Below are positions 1-6,429 of a stretch of 6,469 nt of DNA, piece by piece; within the stretch, counting starts at the first letter, position 1, and the number at the start of each line of letters is the position of its first letter. Location: positions 1 to 6,469 of the forward strand of contig SKYX01000207.1 of the NCBI GenBank assembly GCA_007127655.1, in the 5' to 3' direction. The notes under the pieces were generated by a model. The model was given only the letters and a program-made list of their open reading frames with translations, searched no databases and was not told where the DNA came from. A program made the position numbers and the translations under genes. The DNA comes from Desulfonatronum sp. (GTDB lineage Bacteria > Desulfobacterota > Desulfovibrionia > Desulfovibrionales > Desulfonatronaceae).

Positions 1-88
1 AGCCGTCCTTCGTCAATGGTCAAGTACAATCCATTACCCGTCGGTCCGTATTTTCTCAACCATCCCGTTGCGGGGATTTCGAGGCTTC
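1..88. other. Non-coding window edge downstream of the DUF1566 gene
   Basis: No gene with a credible start, ribosome binding site or recognisable product is visible here. Read on the minus strand, as the 3' flank of the DUF1566 gene, there is a short imperfect hairpin around 63-77 (ATCCC paired with GGGAT across a six-base loop). It has no T-run after it, so I do not call it a terminator. The stretch may be the untranslated tail of the DUF1566 transcript or the upstream flank of a gene lying outside the window. Confidence 0.4.
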
Positions 89-1102
89 TCACGAAATTTT
101 CGGAACTCCGGCCACGGGCCAGGCCAGAAAATCCGGGTTGGTTTTGAAGCCGACGCCCAGGGCGCCCTTGTGCAGATAGAGCACCCAGGCCCAGTCCGTT
201 TCGAAAAAACTGGTCGTGGAGGACCAGTAGCCCTCGCTGGCATGACTGAAGGGGTGGTCGCTGGGCAGGGCCGGATCATGCGCGGAGCAGTCTACCAGGG
301 ACTCCAACTCGTTGATGTTGGGCAGCCGCCAGTCGTCTCGCCCGGCGAAGCGTTGTTCTCGAAGGCTTTCAACGGCCTCCAGGGCCTGGCTCCACGTGAT
401 GAGCCGTTCGGTCAGGTCGGCGCGTGGAAGCCAGTACAGTCCGGTCAAGTCGTCTCGAACCGTTTCCTCGCGGACCGAGAAGCGGGGCGTCGGCCAGGTC
501 GTGCCGAATCGAATCGCCCCATCCAGCATGGAATTCGTGCAGTCCGTCTCCCGTCCGTGCTGGTCATGGCAGCGGCTCTGCCCGGTACGGAAGAAGCAAG
601 CTGGATCTCCCGCCCGCACTGGCCAAGTGAGGTAATATTGGTCCTTGCGGCCGTAGAACATTCGAGCGCCCTCCATGTGCACATACCAGGCGTAGGCCGG
701 GTTGATGGCCGCGGAGGTGGAGGTCCAGTACCAGCCCAGCACAACATTGACGAAAGGATGCCCCTGGGGCAACGCCGGGCGTTTGGCCTGGTAGCTCACC
801 AGACTGCGCAATTCGCGGCGGTTGGGCAGTCGCCAGTCGGCGAAGCCAAGGGTTTGTTCGCGGTTCATTCTTGACACGAAATCCAAGGCTTCGGGCCAGG
901 TCATGGGAAAATCGCCGAGGTTGGCGTTGCGGGGCCAGATCAGTCCGGTCAATCGATCCTGGACAACTTGATCGTCCGCCTCAAAGCGCGGTTCCGGCCA
1001 GGCCAGCCCATGCCGGAATCGGCCATCCTGCAGGGTTTGACCGCAATCCAGCTCATTGCCTTGCGCATCATAACACGTATGTTGGCCCGTTTGAAGAATC
1101 AT
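89..1102 (-). CDS. Tandem DUF1566 (Lcl C-terminal-like) domain protein
   Basis: This 337-residue protein has two copies of a DUF1566/Lcl_C unit, at about residues 4-164 and 172-332. Each copy shows the same landmarks in order: a T-G-Q then C-x9-C segment (C10/C20 and C178/C188), W-P-x-P-R-F, L-T-G-L-x-W, a W-x-x-A-L helix, D-W-R-L-P-N-x-x-E-L-x-S-L-V, Y-W-(T/S)-S-T, and a closing W-P-V-x-A-G. The family is known from the C-terminal domain of the Legionella collagen-like adhesin and from many uncharacterised surface proteins, so a binding or adhesive role is plausible; no enzymatic motif is visible. I see no signal peptide or membrane segment at the chosen ATG, although the paired cysteines would suit an oxidising compartment. 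The start is supported by AGGAG at 1111-1115, eight bases upstream. The gene is divergent from the host-attachment gene. Function unknown; family call firm. Confidence 0.85.
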   Translation of the reverse strand: MILQTGQHTCYDAQGNELDCGQTLQDGRFRHGLAWPEPRFEADDQVVQDRLTGLIWPRNANLGDFPMTWPEALDFVSRMNREQTLGFADWRLPNRRELRSLVSYQAKRPALPQGHPFVNVVLGWYWTSTSAAINPAYAWYVHMEGARMFYGRKDQYYLTWPVRAGDPACFFRTGQSRCHDQHGRETDCTNSMLDGAIRFGTTWPTPRFSVREETVRDDLTGLYWLPRADLTERLITWSQALEAVESLREQRFAGRDDWRLPNINELESLVDCSAHDPALPSDHPFSHASEGYWSSTTSFFETDWAWVLYLHKGALGVGFKTNPDFLAWPVAGVPKIS

Positions 1103-1207
1103 GTTTGGCTCTCCTGCCTGATGTTGTTGCCTTCGGAGGCAAGCGGTGGAAAGTCAAGCTTGCACGCCGTGCTCGAATGTGATCAACATAAATGCAAGGA
1201 ACAAAAG

Positions 1208-1243
1208 AGTCCAAGGGGGAGCCCAAGGAGGAGTCCAAAGGGG
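1208..1243. repeat. Three imperfect 12-bp tandem repeats
   Basis: Three adjacent 12-base units are visible: AGTCCAAGGGGG (1208-1219), AGCCCAAGGAGG (1220-1231) and AGTCCAAAGGGG (1232-1243). They share the frame AG-Y-CCAA-R-G-R-GG and differ at one to three positions. The plus strand is purine-rich, and the middle unit with the start of the third reads AAGGAGGAG, identical to the ribosome binding site of the downstream host-attachment gene. They could be iterated protein-binding sites, slippage products, or a pyrimidine-rich leader element on the opposite strand. The sequence does not decide between these. Confidence 0.75.
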
Positions 1244-1365
1244 ATGCATTTTTTTCATATATGAGAGATTGAACGCTTTGCAGCGAGGCCGCGGATGGGA
1301 AGTTTGCAACGACCCAACACTGTGCGGACGGCTTGGCGCAAAGAGGTCAACACCCTGACAACCAG

Positions 1366-1374
1366 AAGGAGGAG
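1366..1374 (+). promoter_or_regulatory. Strong ribosome binding site of the host-attachment gene
   Basis: AAGGAGGAG lies directly before ATG at 1378, with AGGAGG ending five bases upstream of it. This fixes the start at 1378 and excludes the in-frame TTG at 1333, which would add 15 residues unlike the family's usual N-terminus. Confidence 0.85.
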
Positions 1375-1377
1375 ACG

Positions 1378-1818
1378 ATGAAGAAACGCTGGATCGTTGT
1401 TGCCGACAGCAGCAAGGCCCGAATTTTCAATGCTCCGGTGGGCGGGAAGCTTGAGGAGTTGGAAACCTTGACGCACCCGGAAAGCCGTCTCCCGGAGCAG
1501 GAAATGAGCAGGGATCGTCCGGGACTGTCCCTGGACGGAGGAGGACAGGGCCGTCACGGGCTGGAGCCGTCCTCTGATCCCAAAAAACAGGAAGCCTTGA
1601 TCTTTTCCCGGATCGTCGCCGAAGTCCTGGAAAAGGCGTATGGCGATCGCCGATTCGAGCAGCTCGGCGTCTTCGCCGCGCCGGCGTTTTTGGGAATGCT
1701 GCGCGATCAAATGACCAAGGCCGTGGCCGGTGCCGTTTTCCTCGAAGTGCCGAAAAACATCTCCGCCCAGACGACTCTGGAGATCCAGAAGCATTTGGCC
1801 GCGGAGATGGATAAATAG
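1378..1818 (+). CDS. Host attachment family protein (bacterial eRF1-like)
   Basis: This 146-residue soluble protein matches the family annotated as 'protein required for attachment to host cells' (Host_attach), which has been related to archaeal and eukaryotic release factor 1-like (baeRF) proteins. It starts with a hydrophobic strand and an alanine-aspartate motif (W-I-V-V-A-D at residues 5-10) followed by S-x-A-R-I-F. It continues with H-P-E-x-R-L (33-38), D-R-P-G (46-49), the family-typical G-Q-G-R-H-x-x-E-P loop (56-64) and D-P-x-x-x-E (67-72). Near the end is an A-A-P-A-F-L-G-x-L-R strand-loop (100-109). The length is normal. No signal peptide or membrane helix is present, so it should be cytoplasmic. 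The attachment name comes from an early annotation and should not be read as a proven function here; a ribosome-related role is an inference from the fold. It is monocistronic: divergent from the DUF1566 gene and ending against a hairpin. Confidence 0.88.
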   Translation: MKKRWIVVADSSKARIFNAPVGGKLEELETLTHPESRLPEQEMSRDRPGLSLDGGGQGRHGLEPSSDPKKQEALIFSRIVAEVLEKAYGDRRFEQLGVFAAPAFLGMLRDQMTKAVAGAVFLEVPKNISAQTTLEIQKHLAAEMDK

Positions 1819-1823
1819 AATTC

Positions 1824-1860
1824 AGATCCCTGCGCAAAACGACGTTTTGCGCAGGGATCT
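1824..1860. terminator. Perfect 17-bp inverted repeat, probable bidirectional terminator
   Basis: The arms AGATCCCTGCGCAAAAC (1824-1840) and its exact reverse complement (1844-1860) flank a three-base centre. The element begins five bases after the host-attachment stop and lies 23 bases from the nuclease stop, between converging genes, which is the classic place for a shared terminator. Neither strand has a good T-run after the stem (CGTCATGG on plus; TGAATTCTATTT on minus), so factor-independent termination is not certain. The A-T-rich inner stem does contain four A:T pairs. Confidence 0.6.
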
Positions 1861-1883
1861 CGTCATGGCGAGAATCCTTTGCA

Positions 1884-2546
1884 TCAGTCCGCGTCCGGCC
1901 AGGGCGAACTGCTTCGGGCCGGAGCGTAGCCTTCAAGAAAGGCCTGTTCCAGGGAGGACAGAGCAACGCGGTTTTTGGGGCTGATTCGCGCGGCATAGTG
2001 ACTTTCCGGATGGTGAAAGCGCTTGCTGCGGCGGTTGCCCACCCAGCCGGCCGGCTGAGGCAGGGATAGGATGCGTGGCCAGAAGCCCTTGCGGGCCATG
2101 ATGGCCCGTTTCTGGGCTTCGAGCATCCGCCGTTGGAACTCCCTGTCCTGGTGGGTGTGCGGGTAGAAAAAGGCCAGCCCTTCCTCCACGAGCACCTCGT
2201 TGGCCATCCGTCCATCCGGCAGAAAGACATACGCCAGGAGGCGCCCATATCGGTCCGGTCCCTGGCCGTCGGCCTCCAGGCGGACAGGTCGGCCCTCGAT
2301 CAGGCGGCGCAGGTAGTCCCGTGACTCACGTGCGTAATACTGATCCGGCCCGCCATCCCGTCCCATCTCCGGGGCGTCGATGCCCAAAAGGCGCACTCGG
2401 CGACCATCCTCCATGTGAATCGTGTCCCCGTCCGGAATCCATTTAACACGGGACTCCGAGGCGGAAACAGGCGTGGCCCAAACCAGCCAGAGCAGGGCGA
2501 CAAGCATGGCCCTGGCAGCGTAGAGGATCGGTGAGGACGAGGTCAT
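1884..2546 (-). CDS. Exported staphylococcal nuclease-like (SNase) protein
   Basis: The 220-residue product is a thermonuclease-family phosphodiesterase that would cleave DNA and possibly RNA with Ca2+. Residues 1-29 look like a Sec signal peptide: hydrophobic core about 13-25, likely cleavage after V-S-A at 27-29, so the enzyme should act outside the cytoplasmic membrane. The SNase core spans about 33-150. D41 (in D-G-D-T), R52, D57 and E60 (in R-L-L-G-I-D-A-P-E) and R102 (in D-R-Y-G-R-L-L-A-Y-V) line up with D21, R35, D40, E43 and R87 of the Staphylococcus enzyme; the usual T41 is alanine. Residues 168-215 form an extra tail beginning G-N-R-R-S-K-R-F-H. I chose the ATG at 2546 because AGGAGG precedes it by six bases; a longer reading frame from 2669 would run into rpoD. 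It starts 31 bases after rpoD with no terminator seen, so probably co-transcribed. Confidence 0.88.
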   Translation of the reverse strand: MTSSSPILYAARAMLVALLWLVWATPVSASESRVKWIPDGDTIHMEDGRRVRLLGIDAPEMGRDGGPDQYYARESRDYLRRLIEGRPVRLEADGQGPDRYGRLLAYVFLPDGRMANEVLVEEGLAFFYPHTHQDREFQRRMLEAQKRAIMARKGFWPRILSLPQPAGWVGNRRSKRFHHPESHYAARISPKNRVALSSLEQAFLEGYAPARSSSPWPDAD

Positions 2547-2552
2547 GACGGG

Positions 2553-2558
2553 CCTCCT
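2553..2558 (-). promoter_or_regulatory. Ribosome binding site of the nuclease gene
   Basis: On the minus strand AGGAGG sits six bases before the ATG at 2546, inside the 31-base gap after the rpoD stop. It decides the nuclease start and, by its strength, suggests efficient independent initiation on the dnaG-rpoD message. Confidence 0.8.
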
Positions 2559-2577
2559 GAAGGAAAATTGCCGTTGA

Positions 2578-4344
2578 TCAGCCATCGTAGAATGAGCGCA
2601 GTACGTTGCTGCGGCCGGGGTGGCGGAGCTTGCGCAGGGCCTTGGCCTCGATCTGCCGGATACGTTCACGGGTGACGTTGAACAGCTTGCCCACCTCTTC
2701 CAGGGTGTGGTCCGAGGGCTCGCCGATCCCGAAGCGCTTGCGCAACACCTGTTCTTCCCGCGGGGTCAGTTCGGAGAGGATTTCCGCGATCTGCTCCGAG
2801 AGTTTGGCGTTGACCACCTCTTCAGCTGGGGCCAGGGCCTTCTTGTCCTCGATGAAGTCGCCCAGGCTGCTGTCCTCTTCCTCACCGATGGGCGTTTCCA
2901 GGGAAATGGGCTCTTTGGCGATCTTGAGCACTTTCTTGACCTTGTCCAAGGGGTAGTCCATGCGCTCGGCGATTTCCTCGGGCGAAGGGTCGCGGCCCAA
3001 CTCCTGGACCAGGTAGCGGGAGGTGCGGATCAACTTGTTGATGGTTTCGATCATGTGCACCGGGATGCGGATGGTCCGGGCTTGGTCCGCGATGGCCCGG
3101 GTGATGGCTTGGCGGATCCACCAAGTGGCATAGGTGGAGAACTTGTAGCCGCGCTGGTATTCGAACTTGTCCACGGCCTTCATCAGCCCAATGTTGCCTT
3201 CCTGGATCAGATCCAGGAACTGCAAGCCGCGGTTGGTGTACTTCTTGGCGATGCTCACCACCAGCCGCAGGTTGGAGCGGATCAGCTCCTGCTTGGCGGC
3301 CAAGGCCGCGATGTTCCCGCGATTGGCCCGCCAGAGCACTTCCTCCAAATCATGGACGCTGTGCTGACACTGTTCCCGCAACCGTTCCAGGATTTCCATC
3401 TTCCCGGCCAGCATCTCCTTGAATGAGAACAGTTCATCCATGGTCATGTTCAAGCTGTCGGCCGCGGCCACGGGACTGATCTCGCGCTTGTCCAGCTTTC
3501 CAAAAATTTCCTTGATTTCACTCTGGTTCTTGCCCACGGAGAGGATATAGGCGGAGATGTCCCGCTGGCAGTTGTGCATCTGCCGGACAAAATCCTCAAC
3601 GGTCTCGATCAGCCGGTCGATAAGCGTCTTTTCCAGCTTGATGTCCCGCAGAGAGGCGACGATTTCCTCCTTGAAGGCCACGATTTCCATCTGCATCCCG
3701 TGCACCCGACGATCCAGGCGGGCGCACTGGTCCAGCTTCTGGTAGACCTTGCGCTTCTTCTTGAATATGCCCCGGATTTCATCCAGCAGGAACAGCACCC
3801 GTTGGCGCTGGTTCATCTGGTCTTCGGACGGGTCGTCCTCCTCAATGGTCTTGACCACGTCCTTGAGCTTGATCCGGCCCAGCTTGAGGTCTTCGCCGAT
3901 CTTGACCAATTCCTCGATGACCACCGGGACTTCCACCAGGGCGTAGAGCACTTCCAGTTCGCCGACCTCGATCTTCTTGGCGATATGCACCTCACCCTCT
4001 CTGTCCAACAGGGGGACGGCACCCATTTCTCGCAGGTACATGCGCACCGGGTCCGAGCCGCGAGGGGCGTATTCGGCGTCATCGCCTTCCGTGAACTGGA
4101 CCCCGGTTGCTTCCGTGGCCGGTGCATCATCGATTTCTTCCGTCAGGATGCCCTTGGTCACCTTGCCGGCATCAATGATCGTGATGTCCAACTGGTCAAA
4201 AATATTAATGACTTCTTCAATCTGTTCCGGGTTGCTGATCTCCGAGGGCAGGGCCTTGTTCAACTCTTCGAAGGTCAGAAACCCTTTTTTGGTCCCTTCG
4301 GCGATCAGCGTCTTGATCTGTTGGATTTCCTTGATATTGCTCAT
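2578..4344 (-). CDS. rpoD: RNA polymerase principal sigma factor RpoD (sigma-70)
   Basis: The 588-residue protein is a full-length group 1 sigma factor that directs RNA polymerase to housekeeping promoters. In order it shows region 1.1 (about 1-65), an acidic linker, region 1.2 (98-126, [11 protein letters not shown]), the non-conserved region (about 127-345), region 2 (about 350-421), region 3 (about 422-505) and region 4 (about 510-586). Core-binding region 2.2 reads [13 protein letters not shown]. Region 2.3-2.4 reads [11 protein letters not shown], with Q412 and T415 matching the residues that read the -10 element. In region 4.2, R559, E560 and R563 match the -35-reading residues of E. 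coli. Length is close to the usual 590-615. Its ATG overlaps the dnaG stop by one base, with GGAGG at 4349-4353 inside the last dnaG codons. No frameshift or missing key residue. Confidence 0.98.
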   Translation of the reverse strand: MSNIKEIQQIKTLIAEGTKKGFLTFEELNKALPSEISNPEQIEEVINIFDQLDITIIDAGKVTKGILTEEIDDAPATEATGVQFTEGDDAEYAPRGSDPVRMYLREMGAVPLLDREGEVHIAKKIEVGELEVLYALVEVPVVIEELVKIGEDLKLGRIKLKDVVKTIEEDDPSEDQMNQRQRVLFLLDEIRGIFKKKRKVYQKLDQCARLDRRVHGMQMEIVAFKEEIVASLRDIKLEKTLIDRLIETVEDFVRQMHNCQRDISAYILSVGKNQSEIKEIFGKLDKREISPVAAADSLNMTMDELFSFKEMLAGKMEILERLREQCQHSVHDLEEVLWRANRGNIAALAAKQELIRSNLRLVVSIAKKYTNRGLQFLDLIQEGNIGLMKAVDKFEYQRGYKFSTYATWWIRQAITRAIADQARTIRIPVHMIETINKLIRTSRYLVQELGRDPSPEEIAERMDYPLDKVKKVLKIAKEPISLETPIGEEEDSSLGDFIEDKKALAPAEEVVNAKLSEQIAEILSELTPREEQVLRKRFGIGEPSDHTLEEVGKLFNVTRERIRQIEAKALRKLRHPGRSNVLRSFYDG

Positions 4345-4353
4345 TATGCCTCC
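4344..4353 (-). promoter_or_regulatory. dnaG-rpoD stop/start overlap with embedded ribosome binding site
   Basis: Read on the minus strand, GGAGGCATAATG contains the rpoD Shine-Dalgarno GGAGG (inside the dnaG codons for E-A), the dnaG stop TAA and the rpoD start ATG, sharing one A. The four-base spacer is short. The arrangement suggests that ribosomes finishing dnaG re-initiate on rpoD. Confidence 0.75.
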
Positions 4354-6128
4354 ATGGCGAGATCTTGATAAGCTTGAAGAAGCGTGGACACGCGTTGTTG
4401 GTCGCCCTGGGCTTGGGCGTCACGCAAGGCTTGCAGCATCTCTTGTTGTCGTTTCTTGAATTGATTCTTCGTCATAAATTCTCGGACTTCGGCCCAAAAT
4501 GCGGCTCTTTCGGCCTGGTCCCGCTGGGGGGCTTCGGCCAGGAGCTGATAGCAAAGCCGACGCTCGGGTTCTTCCAGGACGGAGAAGTCGTATCCGGATG
4601 CGTCCGCGTGGGCTTTGTGGGCGACAACGGAAACGTCGGAAGCGTCAGAAGTGTCTAAGGCGCGCAACTTGTCCCAAAGAGTCCTGGCCCAGGCATCCTC
4701 CAGCACGGCGTCCAGACCGGAAGCCGCCAGCTCAGGGCGGTACTCCGGGCAGCTTACGGCAAAGGCGAGCAGTTGGCGATCACGGGCCGTCAATCGGGGT
4801 GCGCCAAGCTGGTTCGTCGAGGGCCGGTTCGCCCCTGGCTGAACGGCCTGGGGCGCTGGTTGCATTGGGCGCGAGGGACGGCCCCGGCGCAACTCGGCCT
4901 CGGACATGCCCAGCCCGGCGGCCAGCCGGGGCAGGTAGAACCCACGCAGGTCGTCCGCGGCGACGTTGTCCAGAAAACGGCGCACCCAGTCCATAATCTC
5001 CCTGGGGGCGTAGGTCCCGGAAACGGTCCGGACGCTGAAGTCCAGGCCGTCACGTCCCGCTTCCAGCACGGCCCGCAGGGCCTCGGGGCCTTGGGCGTGC
5101 AACAGGCTGTCCACGTCCTCGCCCTGGGGCAGGGTGGCCACATGGCAGGCCAGCCCCTGGGCGAGGAACATCTCCGCGGCCCTCAGCGCGGCCCTTTGTC
5201 CGGCCTGATCGCCGTCAAAAAGCAGGTCCACCCGGGAACAAAACCCGCCCAAGCGTTTGACCTGTTCCGGAGTCAGGGCCGTGCCCAGCACGCCCACGGC
5301 TCCGCTGAAGCCGTACTGGTGCAGGGCGATCACGTCCAGGTAGCCTTCTGTCAACAGGGCTCGCTTGTCCCGGACAATGGCCTTGCGGGCCTGGTGCATT
5401 CCGTACAGGTGTTGGCCCTTGGTGTAGATTGGCGACTCACTGCTGTTGATATATTTCGGTTCTTCGCTGTCAATAGCCCGTCCGCCAAAAGCGATGACTC
5501 GGCCGGTCAGATCATGGATCGGAAACATGATCCGGCCTCGAAAGCGGTCATAGACCTTGCCCCGGTCGTTGCGCACCAGCAGTCCGCAATCCACGGCCTG
5601 GTCCCGGGTAAAGCCCTGGTTCTGGAGAAATTCCTCCAGCCCGTGCCAGTCCGCCCGGCTCCAGCCGACTTGAAACACGTCCAGCATTTCCGGGCTGACG
5701 CCCCGTCGCAGCAGGTAGTCCCGGGCCGGTGCGCCCCCCGGAGCGGCCAGATTGTGCCGGAAGTGCTCCGCGGCCAGGGCGGCCATCCGCAGGGCTGCGT
5801 CCCGCTGCTCCAACTCCTGGCGCTCCTTTGGACTCACCGGGCCGAAATCCAGGTCCACCCCGGTTTCTTTGGCCAATTGACCCAGGGCCTGCTTGAAGTC
5901 CAGGCCGTTGATCCGGGCGTAGAAATCGATCACGTCCCCTGATGCCTGGCAACCGAAACAATAGAAGAACCCCTGGCCTGGGTTGACGTGAAACGAGGGC
6001 TTGGTCTCCTGATGAAACGGACAGGGGCCGCTCCAGCGTTCTCCATTCGGGCGCAGCTCCAGATAGCGCTGGGCCAGCTCCACGAAATCGAGCCGGGACT
6101 TGATCCGTTGCACCGCGGTCCTGTCCAT
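4344..6128 (-). CDS. dnaG: DNA primase DnaG
   Basis: This 594-residue primase makes the RNA primers for DNA replication in partnership with the DnaB helicase. The N-terminal CHC2 zinc-binding domain has C36-x2-H39 and C57-x2-C60. The RNA polymerase core carries R-F-R-x-R-x-M-F-P (about 195-203) and F-G-G-R. The TOPRIM segment has E261 (in T-E-G-Y-L-D-V), D305 and D307 (in F-D-G-D-Q-A-G), and D338 and D340 (in G-E-D-V-D), matching E. coli E265, D309, D311, D345 and D347. A proline- and glutamine-rich linker (about 417-445) leads to a divergent C-terminal helicase-interaction domain. Length is close to E. coli's 581. I chose the ATG at 6128 because AAAGGAG precedes it by five bases; an in-frame GTG at 6152 would add eight residues, with the ribosome binding site inside them. 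First recognised gene of the block with rpoD and the nuclease. Confidence 0.97.
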   Translation of the reverse strand: MDRTAVQRIKSRLDFVELAQRYLELRPNGERWSGPCPFHQETKPSFHVNPGQGFFYCFGCQASGDVIDFYARINGLDFKQALGQLAKETGVDLDFGPVSPKERQELEQRDAALRMAALAAEHFRHNLAAPGGAPARDYLLRRGVSPEMLDVFQVGWSRADWHGLEEFLQNQGFTRDQAVDCGLLVRNDRGKVYDRFRGRIMFPIHDLTGRVIAFGGRAIDSEEPKYINSSESPIYTKGQHLYGMHQARKAIVRDKRALLTEGYLDVIALHQYGFSGAVGVLGTALTPEQVKRLGGFCSRVDLLFDGDQAGQRAALRAAEMFLAQGLACHVATLPQGEDVDSLLHAQGPEALRAVLEAGRDGLDFSVRTVSGTYAPREIMDWVRRFLDNVAADDLRGFYLPRLAAGLGMSEAELRRGRPSRPMQPAPQAVQPGANRPSTNQLGAPRLTARDRQLLAFAVSCPEYRPELAASGLDAVLEDAWARTLWDKLRALDTSDASDVSVVAHKAHADASGYDFSVLEEPERRLCYQLLAEAPQRDQAERAAFWAEVREFMTKNQFKKRQQEMLQALRDAQAQGDQQRVSTLLQAYQDLAMEA

Positions 6129-6133
6129 GCCCT

Positions 6134-6140
6134 CTCCTTT
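6134..6140 (-). promoter_or_regulatory. Ribosome binding site of dnaG
   Basis: AAAGGAG on the minus strand lies five bases before the ATG at 6128. It decides the dnaG start against the upstream in-frame GTG at 6152. Confidence 0.75.
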
Positions 6141-6168
6141 TTTACTCTGCACGGCCTGGAATTAGACT

Positions 6169-6197
6169 TTTGTATCTGGTCAAAAAAGGCCGGGCAA
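6169..6197 (-). promoter_or_regulatory. Possible sigma-70 promoter for dnaG-rpoD-nuclease
   Basis: Read on the minus strand, TTGCCC (6197-6192) and TACAAA (6174-6169) are separated by exactly 17 bases, and the -10 hexamer lies about 40 bases before the dnaG start. Each hexamer matches the consensus at four of six positions, so this is only a candidate. A TTGACC also occurs within the spacer but has no -10 at the right distance. Confidence 0.3.
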
Positions 6198-6242
6198 ACA
6201 GCCACCGTGGTTTACGTATTGCATGGATTCCGGCTTTCCGAT

Positions 6243-6294
6243 CGTTCCCACGCTCCAGCGTGGGAATGCAGCTCCCGACGCTCCAGCGTCGGGA
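6243..6294. repeat. Pair of REP-like palindromic hairpins
   Basis: Two adjacent perfect 10-bp inverted repeats share the core ACGCTCCAGCGT. The first is TTCCCACGCT / AGCGTGGGAA (6245-6254 and 6257-6266); the second is TCCCGACGCT / AGCGTCGGGA (6273-6282 and 6285-6294). They are six bases apart. The stems differ in sequence while pairing is kept. Such 'GTTCCCACGCTCC' repeats are familiar as dispersed intergenic REP-like elements in many proteobacterial genomes. Position upstream of dnaG and outside any convincing gene fits that class. They could also act as a terminator or message-stabilising structure for the upstream gene. Confidence 0.7.
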
Positions 6295-6411
6295 ATTGAA
6301 ATCCGGTGATACGCTGCTCTTGATATTTCCCAGAGCATTCTCATTACATGGAATTCTCCCGGGTAGCCGTGGCTGACCGGAATTGATTGCTCACGCCGAG
6401 CCAAAACGGGG

Positions 6412-6429
6412 CGCTGGAGCGTGGGAACG
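6412..6429. repeat. Inverted 18-bp partial copy of the REP-like element
   Basis: CGCTGGAGCGTGGGAACG is the exact reverse complement of 6243-6260, 151 bases away. Unlike the copies at 6243-6294 it is not itself a full palindrome: its left flank CGGGG does not complete the stem. Together, the two 18-base copies form terminal inverted repeats around 6261-6411, a layout seen in REP doublets and small non-autonomous elements. No coding capacity is visible inside. Confidence 0.6.

Larger units (their letters stand above)
1103..1377. other. Divergent intergenic region
   Basis: This 275-base gap separates two divergently transcribed genes and must hold the promoters of both, but I could not find a convincing sigma-70 -35/-10 pair on either strand. 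It contains a small hairpin at 1127-1142 (TTGCCT and AGGCAA around a four-base loop) just upstream of the DUF1566 ribosome binding site. It also holds three 12-base tandem repeats (listed separately), a run of seven T at 1249-1255 and the palindrome CATATATG at 1256-1263. A CRP-like half site TGTGA is present near 1178 without its partner half. Confidence 0.5.

Noticed and set aside
63..77. Terminator after the DUF1566 gene
   Set aside because: The stem is only five base pairs with a six-base loop and no T-run follows on the minus strand.
68..874. 268-codon plus-strand open frame opposite the DUF1566 gene
   Set aside because: The opposite strand encodes two well-conserved DUF1566 units; this frame has no family features and no ribosome binding site that stands out.
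1176..1195. CRP-like site near TGTGATCAACATAAA
   Set aside because: Only one half (TGTGA) matches; the second half is absent, and no promoter is found at a fitting distance.
2547..2669. Upstream extension of the nuclease into rpoD
   Set aside because: It would overlap rpoD by 92 bases and place 41 residues in front of a good signal peptide; the ATG at 2546 has a perfect AGGAGG.
2620..4368. Plus-strand frames opposite rpoD (2620-3426 and 3574-4368)
   Set aside because: Both are shadows of the sigma factor gene; their sequences are repetitive mirror images of rpoD codons.
4773..5942. 389-codon plus-strand open frame opposite dnaG
   Set aside because: It lies wholly antisense to a clear primase gene, has no recognisable domain, and is explained by the GC-biased codon use of dnaG leaving the opposite frame free of stops.
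6180..6404. 74-codon minus-strand frame upstream of dnaG
   Set aside because: It starts at TTG without a ribosome binding site and largely translates the REP-like repeats.
6243..6429. CRISPR array
   Set aside because: The repeats are short palindromes in mixed orientation with irregular spacing (six and over a hundred bases); no regular spacers and no cas genes are present.
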